Of a stretch of 64,000 bases of DNA, positions 45,131 through 52,684 are shown in pieces. The position numbers were made by a program, and so were the translations under genes. Each line of letters starts with the position of its first letter. The stretch's first letter is position 1. The notes under the pieces are model-generated. The model was not told the origin of the DNA, did not search any database, and worked only from the letters and a program-made list of their open reading frames with translations. Location of the stretch: NCBI GenBank assembly GCA_017308375.1, contig JAFKEW010000045.1, positions 30,327 to 94,326 of the forward strand, in the 5' to 3' direction. Source of the DNA: Alphaproteobacteria bacterium (GTDB lineage Bacteria; Pseudomonadota; Alphaproteobacteria; Micropepsales; Micropepsaceae).

Positions 45131-45448
45131 ATGGCAAAAGCCGCTGCGAAGCCTGCCGCGAAAGCCAAAGCAGACACGATTACGACGAGGCAATTGGGGG
45201 TTCAGCTTGCCGAAAAGCAGGAGCTGACCAACAAGCAGGCACATGCAATTCTGGAAGACCTGACCGGCCTGATCACCAAGCATCTGAAGAAGGGCGCACG
45301 CGTGCGTCTGAACGGGCTTGGAATTCTTCAGGTTCGCAAACGCGCAGCCCGCATGGGCCGCAACCCTGCGACCGGGGAGCAGATCAAAATCAAGGCCAGC
45401 AAGAAGGTCGCATTCCGTGTGGCCAAGGAATTGAAAGAGTCGATCTGA
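45131..45448 (+). CDS. HU/IHF-family DNA-binding protein with basic N-terminal tail
   Basis: A 105-residue nucleoid protein. The first 15 residues are an Ala/Lys-rich tail (MAKAAAKPAAKAKAD), then a single HU-fold domain: two N-terminal helices, a saddle with LNGLGILQVRKRAAR and the arm segment RMGRNPATGEQIKIKASKKVAFRVAKELK, which contains the usual GRNPxTGExIxI motif and its intercalating proline. AGAGGGAC precedes the ATG. Such tails occur in some alphaproteobacterial and actinobacterial HU proteins and add DNA contacts. It is followed by a strong hairpin. Confidence 0.92.
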   Translation: MAKAAAKPAAKAKADTITTRQLGVQLAEKQELTNKQAHAILEDLTGLITKHLKKGARVRLNGLGILQVRKRAARMGRNPATGEQIKIKASKKVAFRVAKELKESI

Positions 45449-45539
45449 CTGCGGCCATAACCGCGTCGCTGCCGTTTCTTTACGGGACCGGTGCGGTTGT
45501 GGGCGTATTCAAGTTCGATCCATTCAAATTCAGTCAACG

Positions 45540-45584
45540 ATGCCGGGCAATTTCGCGATTGCCCGGCATTGCACGTTTTGAACT
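45540..45584 (+). terminator. Hairpin terminator downstream of the HU gene
   Basis: A perfect 12-bp stem ATGCCGGGCAAT (45540-45551) with ATTGCCCGGCAT (45558-45569) and a six-base loop, followed by TGCACGTTTTG. The T-run is short and nine bases away, so it may be a weak terminator or an mRNA-stabilising structure. It lies about 90 bases after the stop. Confidence 0.6.
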
Positions 45585-45623
45585 TACGTTTTGAACTTAT
45601 GTTTTGAGCAATACGTTTTGAAC
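45573..45623. repeat. Four degenerate copies of a 13-nt repeat
   Basis: ACGTTTTGAACTT occurs twice in tandem (45573-45585, 45586-45598), then as ATGTTTTGAGCAAT and ACGTTTTGAAC up to 45623. It lies between the HU hairpin and the convergent sulfatase end. No coding function; it gives a T-rich tail to the hairpin. Confidence 0.75.
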
Positions 45624-45655
45624 AGGCCGAAGACACCTATTTCCGCAAATCGTAC

Positions 45656-47239
45656 TCAGGCCGGGGCTTCGACCTTCAGCTTCTGCGGCCGGGCTTCCGG
45701 CAGATTGTCATAAAGATCGGCAGTCAGATCGCGGCGCAGACTTTGGCGGGCCGGATCGGTCCAGAGATTTTCCCACTGGTGGGGATCGTTGCGGAGGTCG
45801 TAAAGCTCCCCCTCCGTTCCGTCGTAGCGGACGCGCGTGGTGATGCCTGCAAATTGCGGCCAGCTTTCTTCCAGCCCATTGGGTTCCCCCGGCGTTGACG
45901 GCTCGTAACGCGTAAGCAGATAACCGTCGCGATAGATCGAACGGAAGTGAAAGCCATAACCAGGAAACTGGCTGTCCCATTCGCAGATCGCACGTTGCCG
46001 CGAACCATCGTCACGTTTCGGCAGCGCCTTGCCCTGCATCCAGGGTGCGGGTTCGATGCCCGCAATGTGACAGAAGGTAGGGGCAAGGTCGGTCTGTTCC
46101 ACCGGTTGTGACACCGTCGCGGCCGGAACATGCGCATTGGGCGCCGGCCGCCAGATGAAGGGCAGCCGCATCAGCGCATCGACATGGAACGGGCCTTTGT
46201 AGACAAGGCCGAAATCACCCTGCAATTCGCCGTGGTCGGTGGTGAAGATCACATCGGTATCGCCATCCCAGCCACGGGCACGGATACAGGCCATGACACG
46301 GCCCACCGCCTCGTCGATCAATTCGTTCATCACATGCACTTTGGCATTGATCTCGCGGATATTGTCGTGACTGAGCTGTTGCGGGGTGAAGTTCATCGGG
46401 CCGCCTTCGATATTGGCGAAAGTGCCGTCGTAATAGGCCAGCCAATGCGCGGGCTTTGCTGCCAGGATTTCGCGCAGCTTCTCCGGTGAGCCTGGATGAC
46501 CATCGGGCAGCGGCAGATCACGCCAATCGCAGCGCGCCATCTCCGACTGCGGCGGGTCCCATGGATGATGGGGATCGGGAAAGCTGAGCCACAGCATCCA
46601 ATCCTCATCCGCGTCGCGCTCCGACAGCCAGTCGACCGCGAGACCGGCAAGCCAGTCAGTGTGATAAACTTCCCGCGGGATGGGATTGTTGAAGGTTTCC
46701 GGCGCGCCGGTGTCGCCGCCGGGTGCCGCGTTCAGGAGCGGCGCCGAAGCATCGAACCATTGTGGATGATTGGCCTGCACCCAGCGGCCGTAATGGCCGA
46801 CCGGATTGCCGCGGAACGTGGTGATGTGCATGGCATGGATGGCGTAATCGAAGCCGCGCCACGGCCCGTAATCGCCATCGCGCTGGCGCCGGTTCTCCGC
46901 CCATTTGCCAGCGAGATCGAAGCCGGGTTCGAAATGCGCCTTGCCGATCAAGGCGGTTTTGTAGCCCGCCTTGTCTTTCAGATATTGCGCAAAACTGGGC
47001 GCATCTTCCGGCAGCGGCACACCGTTCGCGAACACACCGTGGGTCCGGACATATTGCCCGGTCAGGATGGTGGAACGGGCCGGCATGCACACCGTGTTCT
47101 GGTTATAGGCGCGGGCATAATTGATGCCGGCCTTGGCCAGCGCGTCGATATTGGGCGTGCGGCAGAACCGGTTGCCGTTGCAGCCAAGCGAATCCCAACG
47201 CTGTTGATCGGTGGTGATGAAGAGGATTTTCCGGCCCAT
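45656..47239 (-). CDS. Sulfatase / phosphonate monoester hydrolase family enzyme
   Basis: A 527-residue alkaline-phosphatase-superfamily hydrolase. The nucleophile motif is Cys51-Met-Pro-Ala-Arg55 (TVCMPARSTILTGQ); the cysteine must be oxidised to formylglycine by a maturase that is not in this window. Metal ligands are in ITTDQQ (Asp11) and FTTDHGELQGDFGL. The absence of a signal peptide points to a cytoplasmic enzyme, more like phosphonate monoester hydrolases or choline sulfatases than secreted arylsulfatases. The ATG at 47239 has GAGGGAG upstream. It diverges from a TetR regulator across a perfect palindrome, so it is probably under that regulator's control. Confidence 0.9.
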   Translation of the reverse strand: MGRKILFITTDQQRWDSLGCNGNRFCRTPNIDALAKAGINYARAYNQNTVCMPARSTILTGQYVRTHGVFANGVPLPEDAPSFAQYLKDKAGYKTALIGKAHFEPGFDLAGKWAENRRQRDGDYGPWRGFDYAIHAMHITTFRGNPVGHYGRWVQANHPQWFDASAPLLNAAPGGDTGAPETFNNPIPREVYHTDWLAGLAVDWLSERDADEDWMLWLSFPDPHHPWDPPQSEMARCDWRDLPLPDGHPGSPEKLREILAAKPAHWLAYYDGTFANIEGGPMNFTPQQLSHDNIREINAKVHVMNELIDEAVGRVMACIRARGWDGDTDVIFTTDHGELQGDFGLVYKGPFHVDALMRLPFIWRPAPNAHVPAATVSQPVEQTDLAPTFCHIAGIEPAPWMQGKALPKRDDGSRQRAICEWDSQFPGYGFHFRSIYRDGYLLTRYEPSTPGEPNGLEESWPQFAGITTRVRYDGTEGELYDLRNDPHQWENLWTDPARQSLRRDLTADLYDNLPEARPQKLKVEAPA

Positions 47240-47279
47240 GGCAGCATGCTCCCTCTTTGAATCGCGATGGATTTCCAGT

Positions 47280-47301
47280 AATCTGAATTGAAATTCAGAT
47301 T
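47280..47301. promoter_or_regulatory. Perfect palindromic operator between sulfatase and TetR genes
   Basis: Arms AATCTGAATT (47280-47289) and AATTCAGATT (47292-47301) are exact complements separated by GA. The site lies 40 bases before the sulfatase ATG and 18 bases before the TetR ATG, so a bound dimer would block both promoters. The size and symmetry are typical of TetR-family operators. Confidence 0.82.
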
Positions 47302-47319
47302 TTACTTTACACCCGTGCC

Positions 47320-47967
47320 ATGAAGCGTGCAACCGACAGCAAAATCGCCGCCGAACGCTGGGCCCTGCCGGCCAAACAGGCGCGCAGCCAGGCAACGCGC
47401 ACGCGCATTCTGCGCGCGGCCGAACGCTGTTTTGCGGAAGCCGGTTATGATGGCGCCCATATATCGGCCATCGCCAAAAAAGCCGGCTGTTCGGTTGGCG
47501 CGGTCTACTTCCGCTTCAAGGACAAGGACGCCCTGTTCTTCGCCATTGCCGAATCCTTCGCCACTGAAATCCGCGCAAGCCTGCCCGATATGCTGGCCGC
47601 GGGCCGGAGTGGGCGGACGGACGCCATCATCGGACAGTTTGTGGAGCGGGCCGCGGCAAGCTTCCGCACCTATCGCGGGCTTTTCCGCGCGATTGTGGAA
47701 CGCGGACTGGACAACCCACCGGTGATGGCCGTGATCCTGACCATTCGCGAGGAAATGGCCGATACCCTGCACCAGGCGCTGAGCCCCACATTTGGCACGC
47801 GCGATGCCATATTTATGGTGCAGATGATGACGCAGATTGTGTATGGTTTTCTTCTGACCGGCGTCCTGAACCCGCGGGCGCCGACGCGGATCGACGACAA
47901 CCGCACCCTGGATGAACTGAAAGCGATCCTGCTGGCCTATATCCGGCAGGAAAGGAGAACGACATGA
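47320..47967 (+). CDS. TetR-family transcriptional regulator
   Basis: A 215-residue regulator. The N-terminal helix-turn-helix is complete (TRTRILRAAERCFAEAGYDG, then ISAIAKKAGCSVGAVYFRFKDKDALF), at about residues 26-75; the rest is the helical ligand-binding and dimerisation domain with no resemblance I can name. It probably binds the 22-bp palindrome 18 bases upstream, repressing itself and the divergent sulfatase. Its stop overlaps the start of the next gene (ATGA), making the regulator and the isomerase-like enzyme a coupled pair. Confidence 0.92.
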   Translation: MKRATDSKIAAERWALPAKQARSQATRTRILRAAERCFAEAGYDGAHISAIAKKAGCSVGAVYFRFKDKDALFFAIAESFATEIRASLPDMLAAGRSGRTDAIIGQFVERAAASFRTYRGLFRAIVERGLDNPPVMAVILTIREEMADTLHQALSPTFGTRDAIFMVQMMTQIVYGFLLTGVLNPRAPTRIDDNRTLDELKAILLAYIRQERRTT

Positions 47968-48617
47968 CGCTTGCCATCGACCTGTTCTGGTCTTTCCGCA
48001 GCCCCTATTCCTATCTGGCAACGCCACGGCTGCTGGAGATGGAGAAGCGGTACGATCTGACCGTGAATGTCAGGCCGGTTTATCCGCTGGCGGTCCGCGC
48101 GGGTGAATTCTTCCGTCAGGTCAATCCGATGTGGGTCTCCTACTTCATGCGCGACACCTTCCGCGTGGCGGAGATGAACGGCATGCCCTATCGCTGGCCG
48201 CGGCCGGACCCCGTGGTGGTCGATCCGAAGACTCTGGCCGCCGTGCCGGAGCAGCCTTACATCTTCCGGCTGACCCGGCTTGGCTGTGCGGCGGCGGAAG
48301 CGGGCCGCGGCCTGCCTTTCCTCTATGAAGCCGGTCATATCATCTGGTCGGGCGAGATTGACGGCTGGAACGAAGGCGACCATCTGGCCAAGGCGGCGCA
48401 GCGCGCAGGCCTCGACCTTGGCGATCTGGACCGCAAGATCAACGCGGACCCGGACAAATACGACGCGATCGTTCAGGAAAACCAGAAGGCCCACAAGGAA
48501 TCGGGCCATTGGGGCGTGCCGACCATGGCGTTCCAGGACGAGCCCTTCTTCGGGCAGGACCGGATCGACGTGCTGTTGTGGCGGCTGAAGCAGAACGGGC
48601 TGAAGCCGCGCGCCTGA
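47964..48617 (+). CDS. DsbA-fold protein of the 2-hydroxychromene-2-carboxylate isomerase family
   Basis: A 217-residue kappa-class GST-like/DsbA-fold protein. The N-terminus IDLFWSFRSPYSYLATPRL is the family signature: the active-site Ser in FRSPYSY replaces the CxxC of thiol oxidoreductases. A helical insert follows and the chain ends with GVPTMAFQDEPFFGQDRID, matching the cis-Pro loop. Known members isomerise hydroxychromene carboxylates in naphthalene degradation using glutathione. Here the link with a TetR gene and a divergent sulfatase suggests a different, xenobiotic or sulfated substrate; this is inference. Confidence 0.88.
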   Translation: MTLAIDLFWSFRSPYSYLATPRLLEMEKRYDLTVNVRPVYPLAVRAGEFFRQVNPMWVSYFMRDTFRVAEMNGMPYRWPRPDPVVVDPKTLAAVPEQPYIFRLTRLGCAAAEAGRGLPFLYEAGHIIWSGEIDGWNEGDHLAKAAQRAGLDLGDLDRKINADPDKYDAIVQENQKAHKESGHWGVPTMAFQDEPFFGQDRIDVLLWRLKQNGLKPRA

Positions 48618-48627
48618 GCCATCCTCC

Positions 48628-49242
48628 CTACTGGCGCGCTACCGTCACCAATGTGCTGAAGGATTGGTGCGCCAGCGGTTCCAGCGCGTCGATGGGTGCT
48701 TTCAGCAGCTTCGTCGTTTCCATCACAAAGCCGAACCCTTCGTCGCGGCGTTCGCGCAATTGCGCAATGTCACGGGCCAATTCCTCCCGCGCAGCCGGAT
48801 CGCTTTGCGGCAGCGACTTCAGCCGGAATTCCAGCTCGGAAATTTCCCGGCTGGTATCGAATATACCTTCGAGCGGCATGGTGAGGCGCAAGACCAGCGT
48901 ATGAATCCGCGCCCGCAGCGCGACGTCGTTCAGCCAGAACAGGTTCTCGCGATTGCGTTCATAGATTTCGATCTCCCGCCGCGCAAACCGCAGCATGCGC
49001 ATGGTGACGGGACCGTAAGGATCACCAATGCCGCGCGCATCGGCGGCAAACTCAAGAATAATCTGAAGCGTGCAAAGCGTCTCGCCGAAGAACAACGCGG
49101 CGGAGCGTTCACGCCGATGCCGTTCGATCCACCCCTCGATGAAGAAGGCGGCCAGACCACCGGCCGTGGCCAGCACCGCGCCCAGGATGATGGCCCACAG
49201 CGTGTTGAGATTGGACAGAAAATCGAATGCCTCGGACCGCAT
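48628..49242 (-). CDS. Membrane-anchored coiled-coil protein of unknown function
   Basis: A 204-residue protein with one clear membrane helix near the N-terminus (LWAIILGAVLATAGGLAAFFI) and a long charged, helical cytoplasmic part with Arg/Glu-rich segments (FRLKSLPQSDPAAREELARDIAQLRERRDE), which suggests coiled coil. I do not recognise it. The ATG at 49242 (MRSEAFDFL) is favoured because AGGGGG lies seven bases upstream; another ATG two codons earlier would abut that site. It is encoded on the same strand as the glycosidase at 49288 but downstream of it by 45 bases, so the two are probably one transcript. Confidence 0.7.
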   Translation of the reverse strand: MRSEAFDFLSNLNTLWAIILGAVLATAGGLAAFFIEGWIERHRRERSAALFFGETLCTLQIILEFAADARGIGDPYGPVTMRMLRFARREIEIYERNRENLFWLNDVALRARIHTLVLRLTMPLEGIFDTSREISELEFRLKSLPQSDPAAREELARDIAQLRERRDEGFGFVMETTKLLKAPIDALEPLAHQSFSTLVTVARQ

Positions 49243-49287
49243 GCCCATCCCCCTTTTGGCCCGCGGTGTGTGCCCCCTGATGCGGGA

Positions 49288-51258
49288 TCAACACGTGGGC
49301 CTGACGATCACGGTTTTAAGCCCCGGTGTTTCCGCCAACACGGCTACAACCCCTTCGCGCGGCGAACTGATCCGGCAGCCTTCGGCCGCAATCGCCGGTG
49401 TTTGCGGATAATGGATGGCGGGAAGAAAAATCTCGGTCGGGGCGGCAATGGCCGGATCGGCTTCGAACACCAGCTTGAATTCGCCCTGTGCGGGATCGAA
49501 GGAAACCGAACGCGGCGTGCCCTGAACCCGCCGGGCATAGGGGCGCGAAAATCCCTTAACGGCGCGGCCGCCGGAATCCGCGCCGCGAGCGGCATCTTCC
49601 TGATCTATCGAATAGATCGAAAGATCTTCCTGATTCCAGCCATCACCGATGGCCGCATCGTTGCGGTTCGACGCGGTGTAATTCCACTGGGCCGACGACA
49701 GCAGCAGGCGGTCCATCGCATCATACATCAGGCTGAGCGCGAGCGTGTGGTCGGCCCACGGCGCATCGCCATGATCACCCGCGTTCCAGGCAGCGTAAGC
49801 CGCGCCTTGATCGAGATCGAACGGAATACCGAATTCGCCCACGATGGTCGGCGCACCATGGGCAGAAAGAGACGTTCCCGCCGCTTCCACCCGTGACAAT
49901 TCCGAAACATAGCGGGCACACACGGCTTCCTCGCCCGCAGCCCTGTCGGTCGCGTGTCCGAATTCGCGCGGCGCAAAGCGCTTTCCCTGCAACGTGCGCG
50001 CATCATACCAATGGCTGGCATTGACGGTGCGTTCCGGCATGCCCGGCGGAAGACCGGCCGTATGGGTGCGGAAGGGACTGACTTCCGCAAACAACAGCCA
50101 ATCTTCGCGCACGGCACGGATGGTTTCCGCCACGCTGTGGAAGAATGGTACCAGAAAATCCGCTTCCACATCGAAGCGGTGATTGCCCTGATGGGTGAAG
50201 AAGGCATCGTCCAGCGGCGTTCCATTGTTTTCAAGCGTGTAAGCGCCCGCGGCCTCAAACGGACAGGGCACGCCATCACGCCAGATTGAAACGCCATCCG
50301 GATTCAATGGCACTTCGCGAACGGTTTCCAGGGTGCGTGTGGCGCGATCGAAGCGCACCTCCGGCACCATGCGGGGAATCCCGCGCGCCGCCAGAAGCCC
50401 GTCGAGCGGGCTGATCGCAAGGCCGAAGCGTACCGGCTCCGGCGTTTCGGGCTGACGGGAGAGGTAATCACGGTGGAGCGGCTGCCCCAGCCAGCCGATG
50501 CCGGGCTCGTTCAAACTGTCGAAACCCAGAACATGCGGCATGTCTTTCAGGCGAAGTGCCACCTGGTGCATCGCGGCCCGATAATGATATTGTAGATAAT
50601 CCTGCACGTTGCGACCGTCGATACGGCAATCGGGTGTCAGCGTGGCGCCGGCGAAAAACAGCGACCACATGATGCCGTTGGCCGGCCGGCGATGGTTGGA
50701 GAACCAGCACATCTGTGGATAGCGGTCTTCCTGGCGGCCGCCACGCGCATAATCATAAGCATGCTGCATGACGATGGCCGCACCGGCGGCATGAAAGCGG
50801 GTGAAGTCGAGGCCCACGGCCTCGAACGTCCAGCCCGGCGCCCCATCGCCGCCGGACATCCGGCTCCAGACATCCTGATGGAAATCGACAAAGACGTAGA
50901 AACCGTATTCGCCCGCCATTTCGCAGATGCGAGCAAAGTAATCGAGATAGGCGGTATCGAACTGGTCCGGCCCGGCGTGGGATACCGCTTCCCATGTCGT
51001 CAACAGGCGCAGGCAGTTGAAACCCCAATGACGCAAGCGCTCAAAATGTTGCGGCGCATCGGCCAACGGAAACGGCCGGCCGATAAACGAAACCGTACGA
51101 TGATCCAGAAAATCCGACGGAAAATTGGTACCGCCGCGCGGCGCGGGCACTTTGCAATCCCCGCCAAGATTAACACCACGCAAGATTACGCGGCGGCCAT
51201 ACCCGTCCACGAACCAGCGTCCGTGGATACCCAGTTTGCCTAACGTTTGATCAGTCAT
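49288..51258 (-). CDS. GH5 glycosidase, endoglycoceramidase / steryl-glucosidase-like
   Basis: A 656-residue (beta/alpha)8 glycosidase of family GH5. The acid/base is Glu251 in SLNEPG and the nucleophile Glu475 in IVGEFGIPF; the N-terminal ILRGVNLGGDCKVP and the FVDFHQDVWSR segment fit the endoglycoceramidase branch. A region around residues 180-225 (MCWFSNHRRPANGIMWSLFFAG, DGRNVQDYLQ) recalls fungal cytosolic enzymes that hydrolyse glucosylceramide or steryl glucoside (GH5_12), from memory. There is no signal peptide, so it acts in the cytoplasm, unlike secreted EGCases. The C-terminal about 100 residues form a beta-sandwich-like domain. The ATG at 51258 is chosen. Confidence 0.85.
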   Translation of the reverse strand: MTDQTLGKLGIHGRWFVDGYGRRVILRGVNLGGDCKVPAPRGGTNFPSDFLDHRTVSFIGRPFPLADAPQHFERLRHWGFNCLRLLTTWEAVSHAGPDQFDTAYLDYFARICEMAGEYGFYVFVDFHQDVWSRMSGGDGAPGWTFEAVGLDFTRFHAAGAAIVMQHAYDYARGGRQEDRYPQMCWFSNHRRPANGIMWSLFFAGATLTPDCRIDGRNVQDYLQYHYRAAMHQVALRLKDMPHVLGFDSLNEPGIGWLGQPLHRDYLSRQPETPEPVRFGLAISPLDGLLAARGIPRMVPEVRFDRATRTLETVREVPLNPDGVSIWRDGVPCPFEAAGAYTLENNGTPLDDAFFTHQGNHRFDVEADFLVPFFHSVAETIRAVREDWLLFAEVSPFRTHTAGLPPGMPERTVNASHWYDARTLQGKRFAPREFGHATDRAAGEEAVCARYVSELSRVEAAGTSLSAHGAPTIVGEFGIPFDLDQGAAYAAWNAGDHGDAPWADHTLALSLMYDAMDRLLLSSAQWNYTASNRNDAAIGDGWNQEDLSIYSIDQEDAARGADSGGRAVKGFSRPYARRVQGTPRSVSFDPAQGEFKLVFEADPAIAAPTEIFLPAIHYPQTPAIAAEGCRISSPREGVVAVLAETPGLKTVIVRPTC

Positions 51259-51303
51259 GGTGCAACATTGTTGTGCGCAATCCACAGTGTGCCGGGAGAA
51301 TGC

Positions 51304-51326
51304 GCAATCGTCCATGGTCCGATTGC
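51304..51326. promoter_or_regulatory. Inverted repeat between the GH5 and cold-shock genes
   Basis: GCAATCG (51304-51310) and CGATTGC (51320-51326) are exact complements separated by nine bases containing CCATGG. The site is in the 186-base divergent region. It could be a regulator operator for GH5 or a structure in a long 5' leader of the cold-shock gene. Confidence 0.4.
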
Positions 51327-51444
51327 AATTGCGCACGGCACGCGATTTCCGCGAAGGCCCGCCCGTGTTATGGTTTTGCTGCCGGAGCTGTAGCCGGAGG
51401 TTTCGGCGCATCGTGGACACGCGCCCGGCAGGTACCATTCACAC

Positions 51445-52011
51445 ATGGCGAACTTTGAACACAGTGGATCCCGCCCTCTTGCAATGGCGTCGGCAAAGGG
51501 CACGGTCAAATGGTTTAACGCGACCAAGGGCTATGGCTTCATCACCCTGGACAATGGCAGCGATGCGTTCTGTCACGCGTCGGCACTGGCGGCACTGGGC
51601 CAACAGAACCTGCCGCAAGGCTCTACGATTGTTTGCGACCTGCAGGAATCCCCGCGCGGGCTTCAGGTTGTTGCAGTGCATAGCGTCGACACCTCCACAG
51701 CCGATCCGGCAGCCGGCCGGTTTGGTGGCGGGGGCGGCGGCGGCGGTGGTGGCGACTTCGGTGCCAGACGGCCAAGGCCGCCGCGCGATGCCGGGCCCAG
51801 CGGGCCGATGGTTGAAGGAACGGTCAAATTCTTCAACGAACAAAAAGGCTTCGGCTTTGTCATGCCGCAGGATGGCAGCGGCGATGTCTATATCCACGCC
51901 AGTGCCCTGCGCCGCTCAGGCATCCCGGTGCTGAGCCCGGAACAGCGCATCCGCTATTCCACCCGGCAGGGCATGAAGGGCGTGGAAGTGGACCGGATCG
52001 AGCTGACCTAG
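51445..52011 (+). CDS. Two-domain cold-shock protein
   Basis: A 188-residue protein with two cold-shock domains joined by a glycine-rich linker. CSD1 (about 16-80) reads GTVKWFNATKGYGFITLDNGSDAFCHASAL; CSD2 (about 122-188) reads GTVKFFNEQKGFGFVMPQDGSGDVYIHASAL. RNP1-type K-G-F/Y-G-F and RNP2-type V-F/Y-I/C-H are present in both, so both should bind single-stranded nucleic acid. The linker has ten consecutive glycines followed by an Arg/Pro-rich stretch. Two-domain forms are usual in alphaproteobacteria such as Caulobacter. A later ATG at 51484 would remove the first 13 residues; neither start has a clear ribosome-binding site. Confidence 0.9.
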   Translation: MANFEHSGSRPLAMASAKGTVKWFNATKGYGFITLDNGSDAFCHASALAALGQQNLPQGSTIVCDLQESPRGLQVVAVHSVDTSTADPAAGRFGGGGGGGGGGDFGARRPRPPRDAGPSGPMVEGTVKFFNEQKGFGFVMPQDGSGDVYIHASALRRSGIPVLSPEQRIRYSTRQGMKGVEVDRIELT

Positions 52012-52107
52012 CCCGGAAAAGCGGCTATTCCGGCACGATGTTTACGGCCGCATTGCCGCGTTGCACAAATTGCAGTGCTGGGCGCCTTGAAGGTTTTGTA
52101 ACCTGCC

Positions 52108-52141
52108 CTATATAGGCTCGATCTATATCGAACCAATATAG
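52108..52141. promoter_or_regulatory. 34-bp nested palindrome before padR, likely PadR operator
   Basis: Outer arms CTATATAGG (52108-52116) and CCAATATAG (52133-52141) match at eight of nine positions; inner arms TCGAT (52118-52122) and ATCGA (52127-52131) match exactly around CTAT. It ends ten bases before the PadR ATG, reaching the ribosome-binding site. Long AT-rich dyads are typical PadR targets; ligand release would open the whole pump operon. Confidence 0.75.
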
Positions 52142-52151
52142 CAGGGTTGCC

Positions 52152-52676
52152 ATGGACGTCCGGACCATTTGCCTTGGGATTCTGACGCGCGGAAGCGCGA
52201 CAGGCTATGAAATCAAGAAGCTGTTCCAGGAGGACGGCTACCAGCATTTCGTGGAGGCGAGCTTCGGCTCGATCTACCCCGCACTGGGCCGGCTGACCGA
52301 AGAGGGGCTGGTTTCCGTTCGTGCCGAGGCACAGACGAAGCGGCCGGACCGGAAAGTTTATTCCATCACCCCGGCCGGGCGGGCGGCCTTTCTGGGCGCC
52401 CTGATGAGGCCCCTGCCGGAAGACCGGCATCGCTCACCCTTTGTATTCGCCATGCTGTTTTCCCATCTGCTGCCGCAGGAACGGGTGTCCGCCATGATCG
52501 ACTGCTATATCGCGCAGACCGAGGGCAAGCTGGCCCAGATCAAGGGCGGTGAGCCGCATAGCTGTGGCGAGGCCTTTGTCAGCGGCCTTGGCAAAGTCAT
52601 TTACGAAGCAAGCCTGAAGTTCATTCGCAACCACCGCGCCGATGTCGAAAGACAGGCGGCGCATGCCGCCGAATAG
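52152..52676 (+). CDS. PadR-family transcriptional regulator
   Basis: A 174-residue regulator with an N-terminal winged helix (residues 1-90: CLGILTRGSATGYEIKKLF, then SFGSIYPALGRLTEEGLVS and the wing RPDRKVYSITPAGRAAF) and a C-terminal helical dimerisation segment. It is followed after eight bases by a membrane-fusion protein gene and then an RND permease, so it is the local repressor of that pump; it is likely autoregulated through the 34-bp palindrome. The inducer is unknown; PadR proteins often sense phenolic or hydrophobic compounds. Confidence 0.92.
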   Translation: MDVRTICLGILTRGSATGYEIKKLFQEDGYQHFVEASFGSIYPALGRLTEEGLVSVRAEAQTKRPDRKVYSITPAGRAAFLGALMRPLPEDRHRSPFVFAMLFSHLLPQERVSAMIDCYIAQTEGKLAQIKGGEPHSCGEAFVSGLGKVIYEASLKFIRNHRADVERQAAHAAE

Positions 52677-52684
52677 GCAGGACC

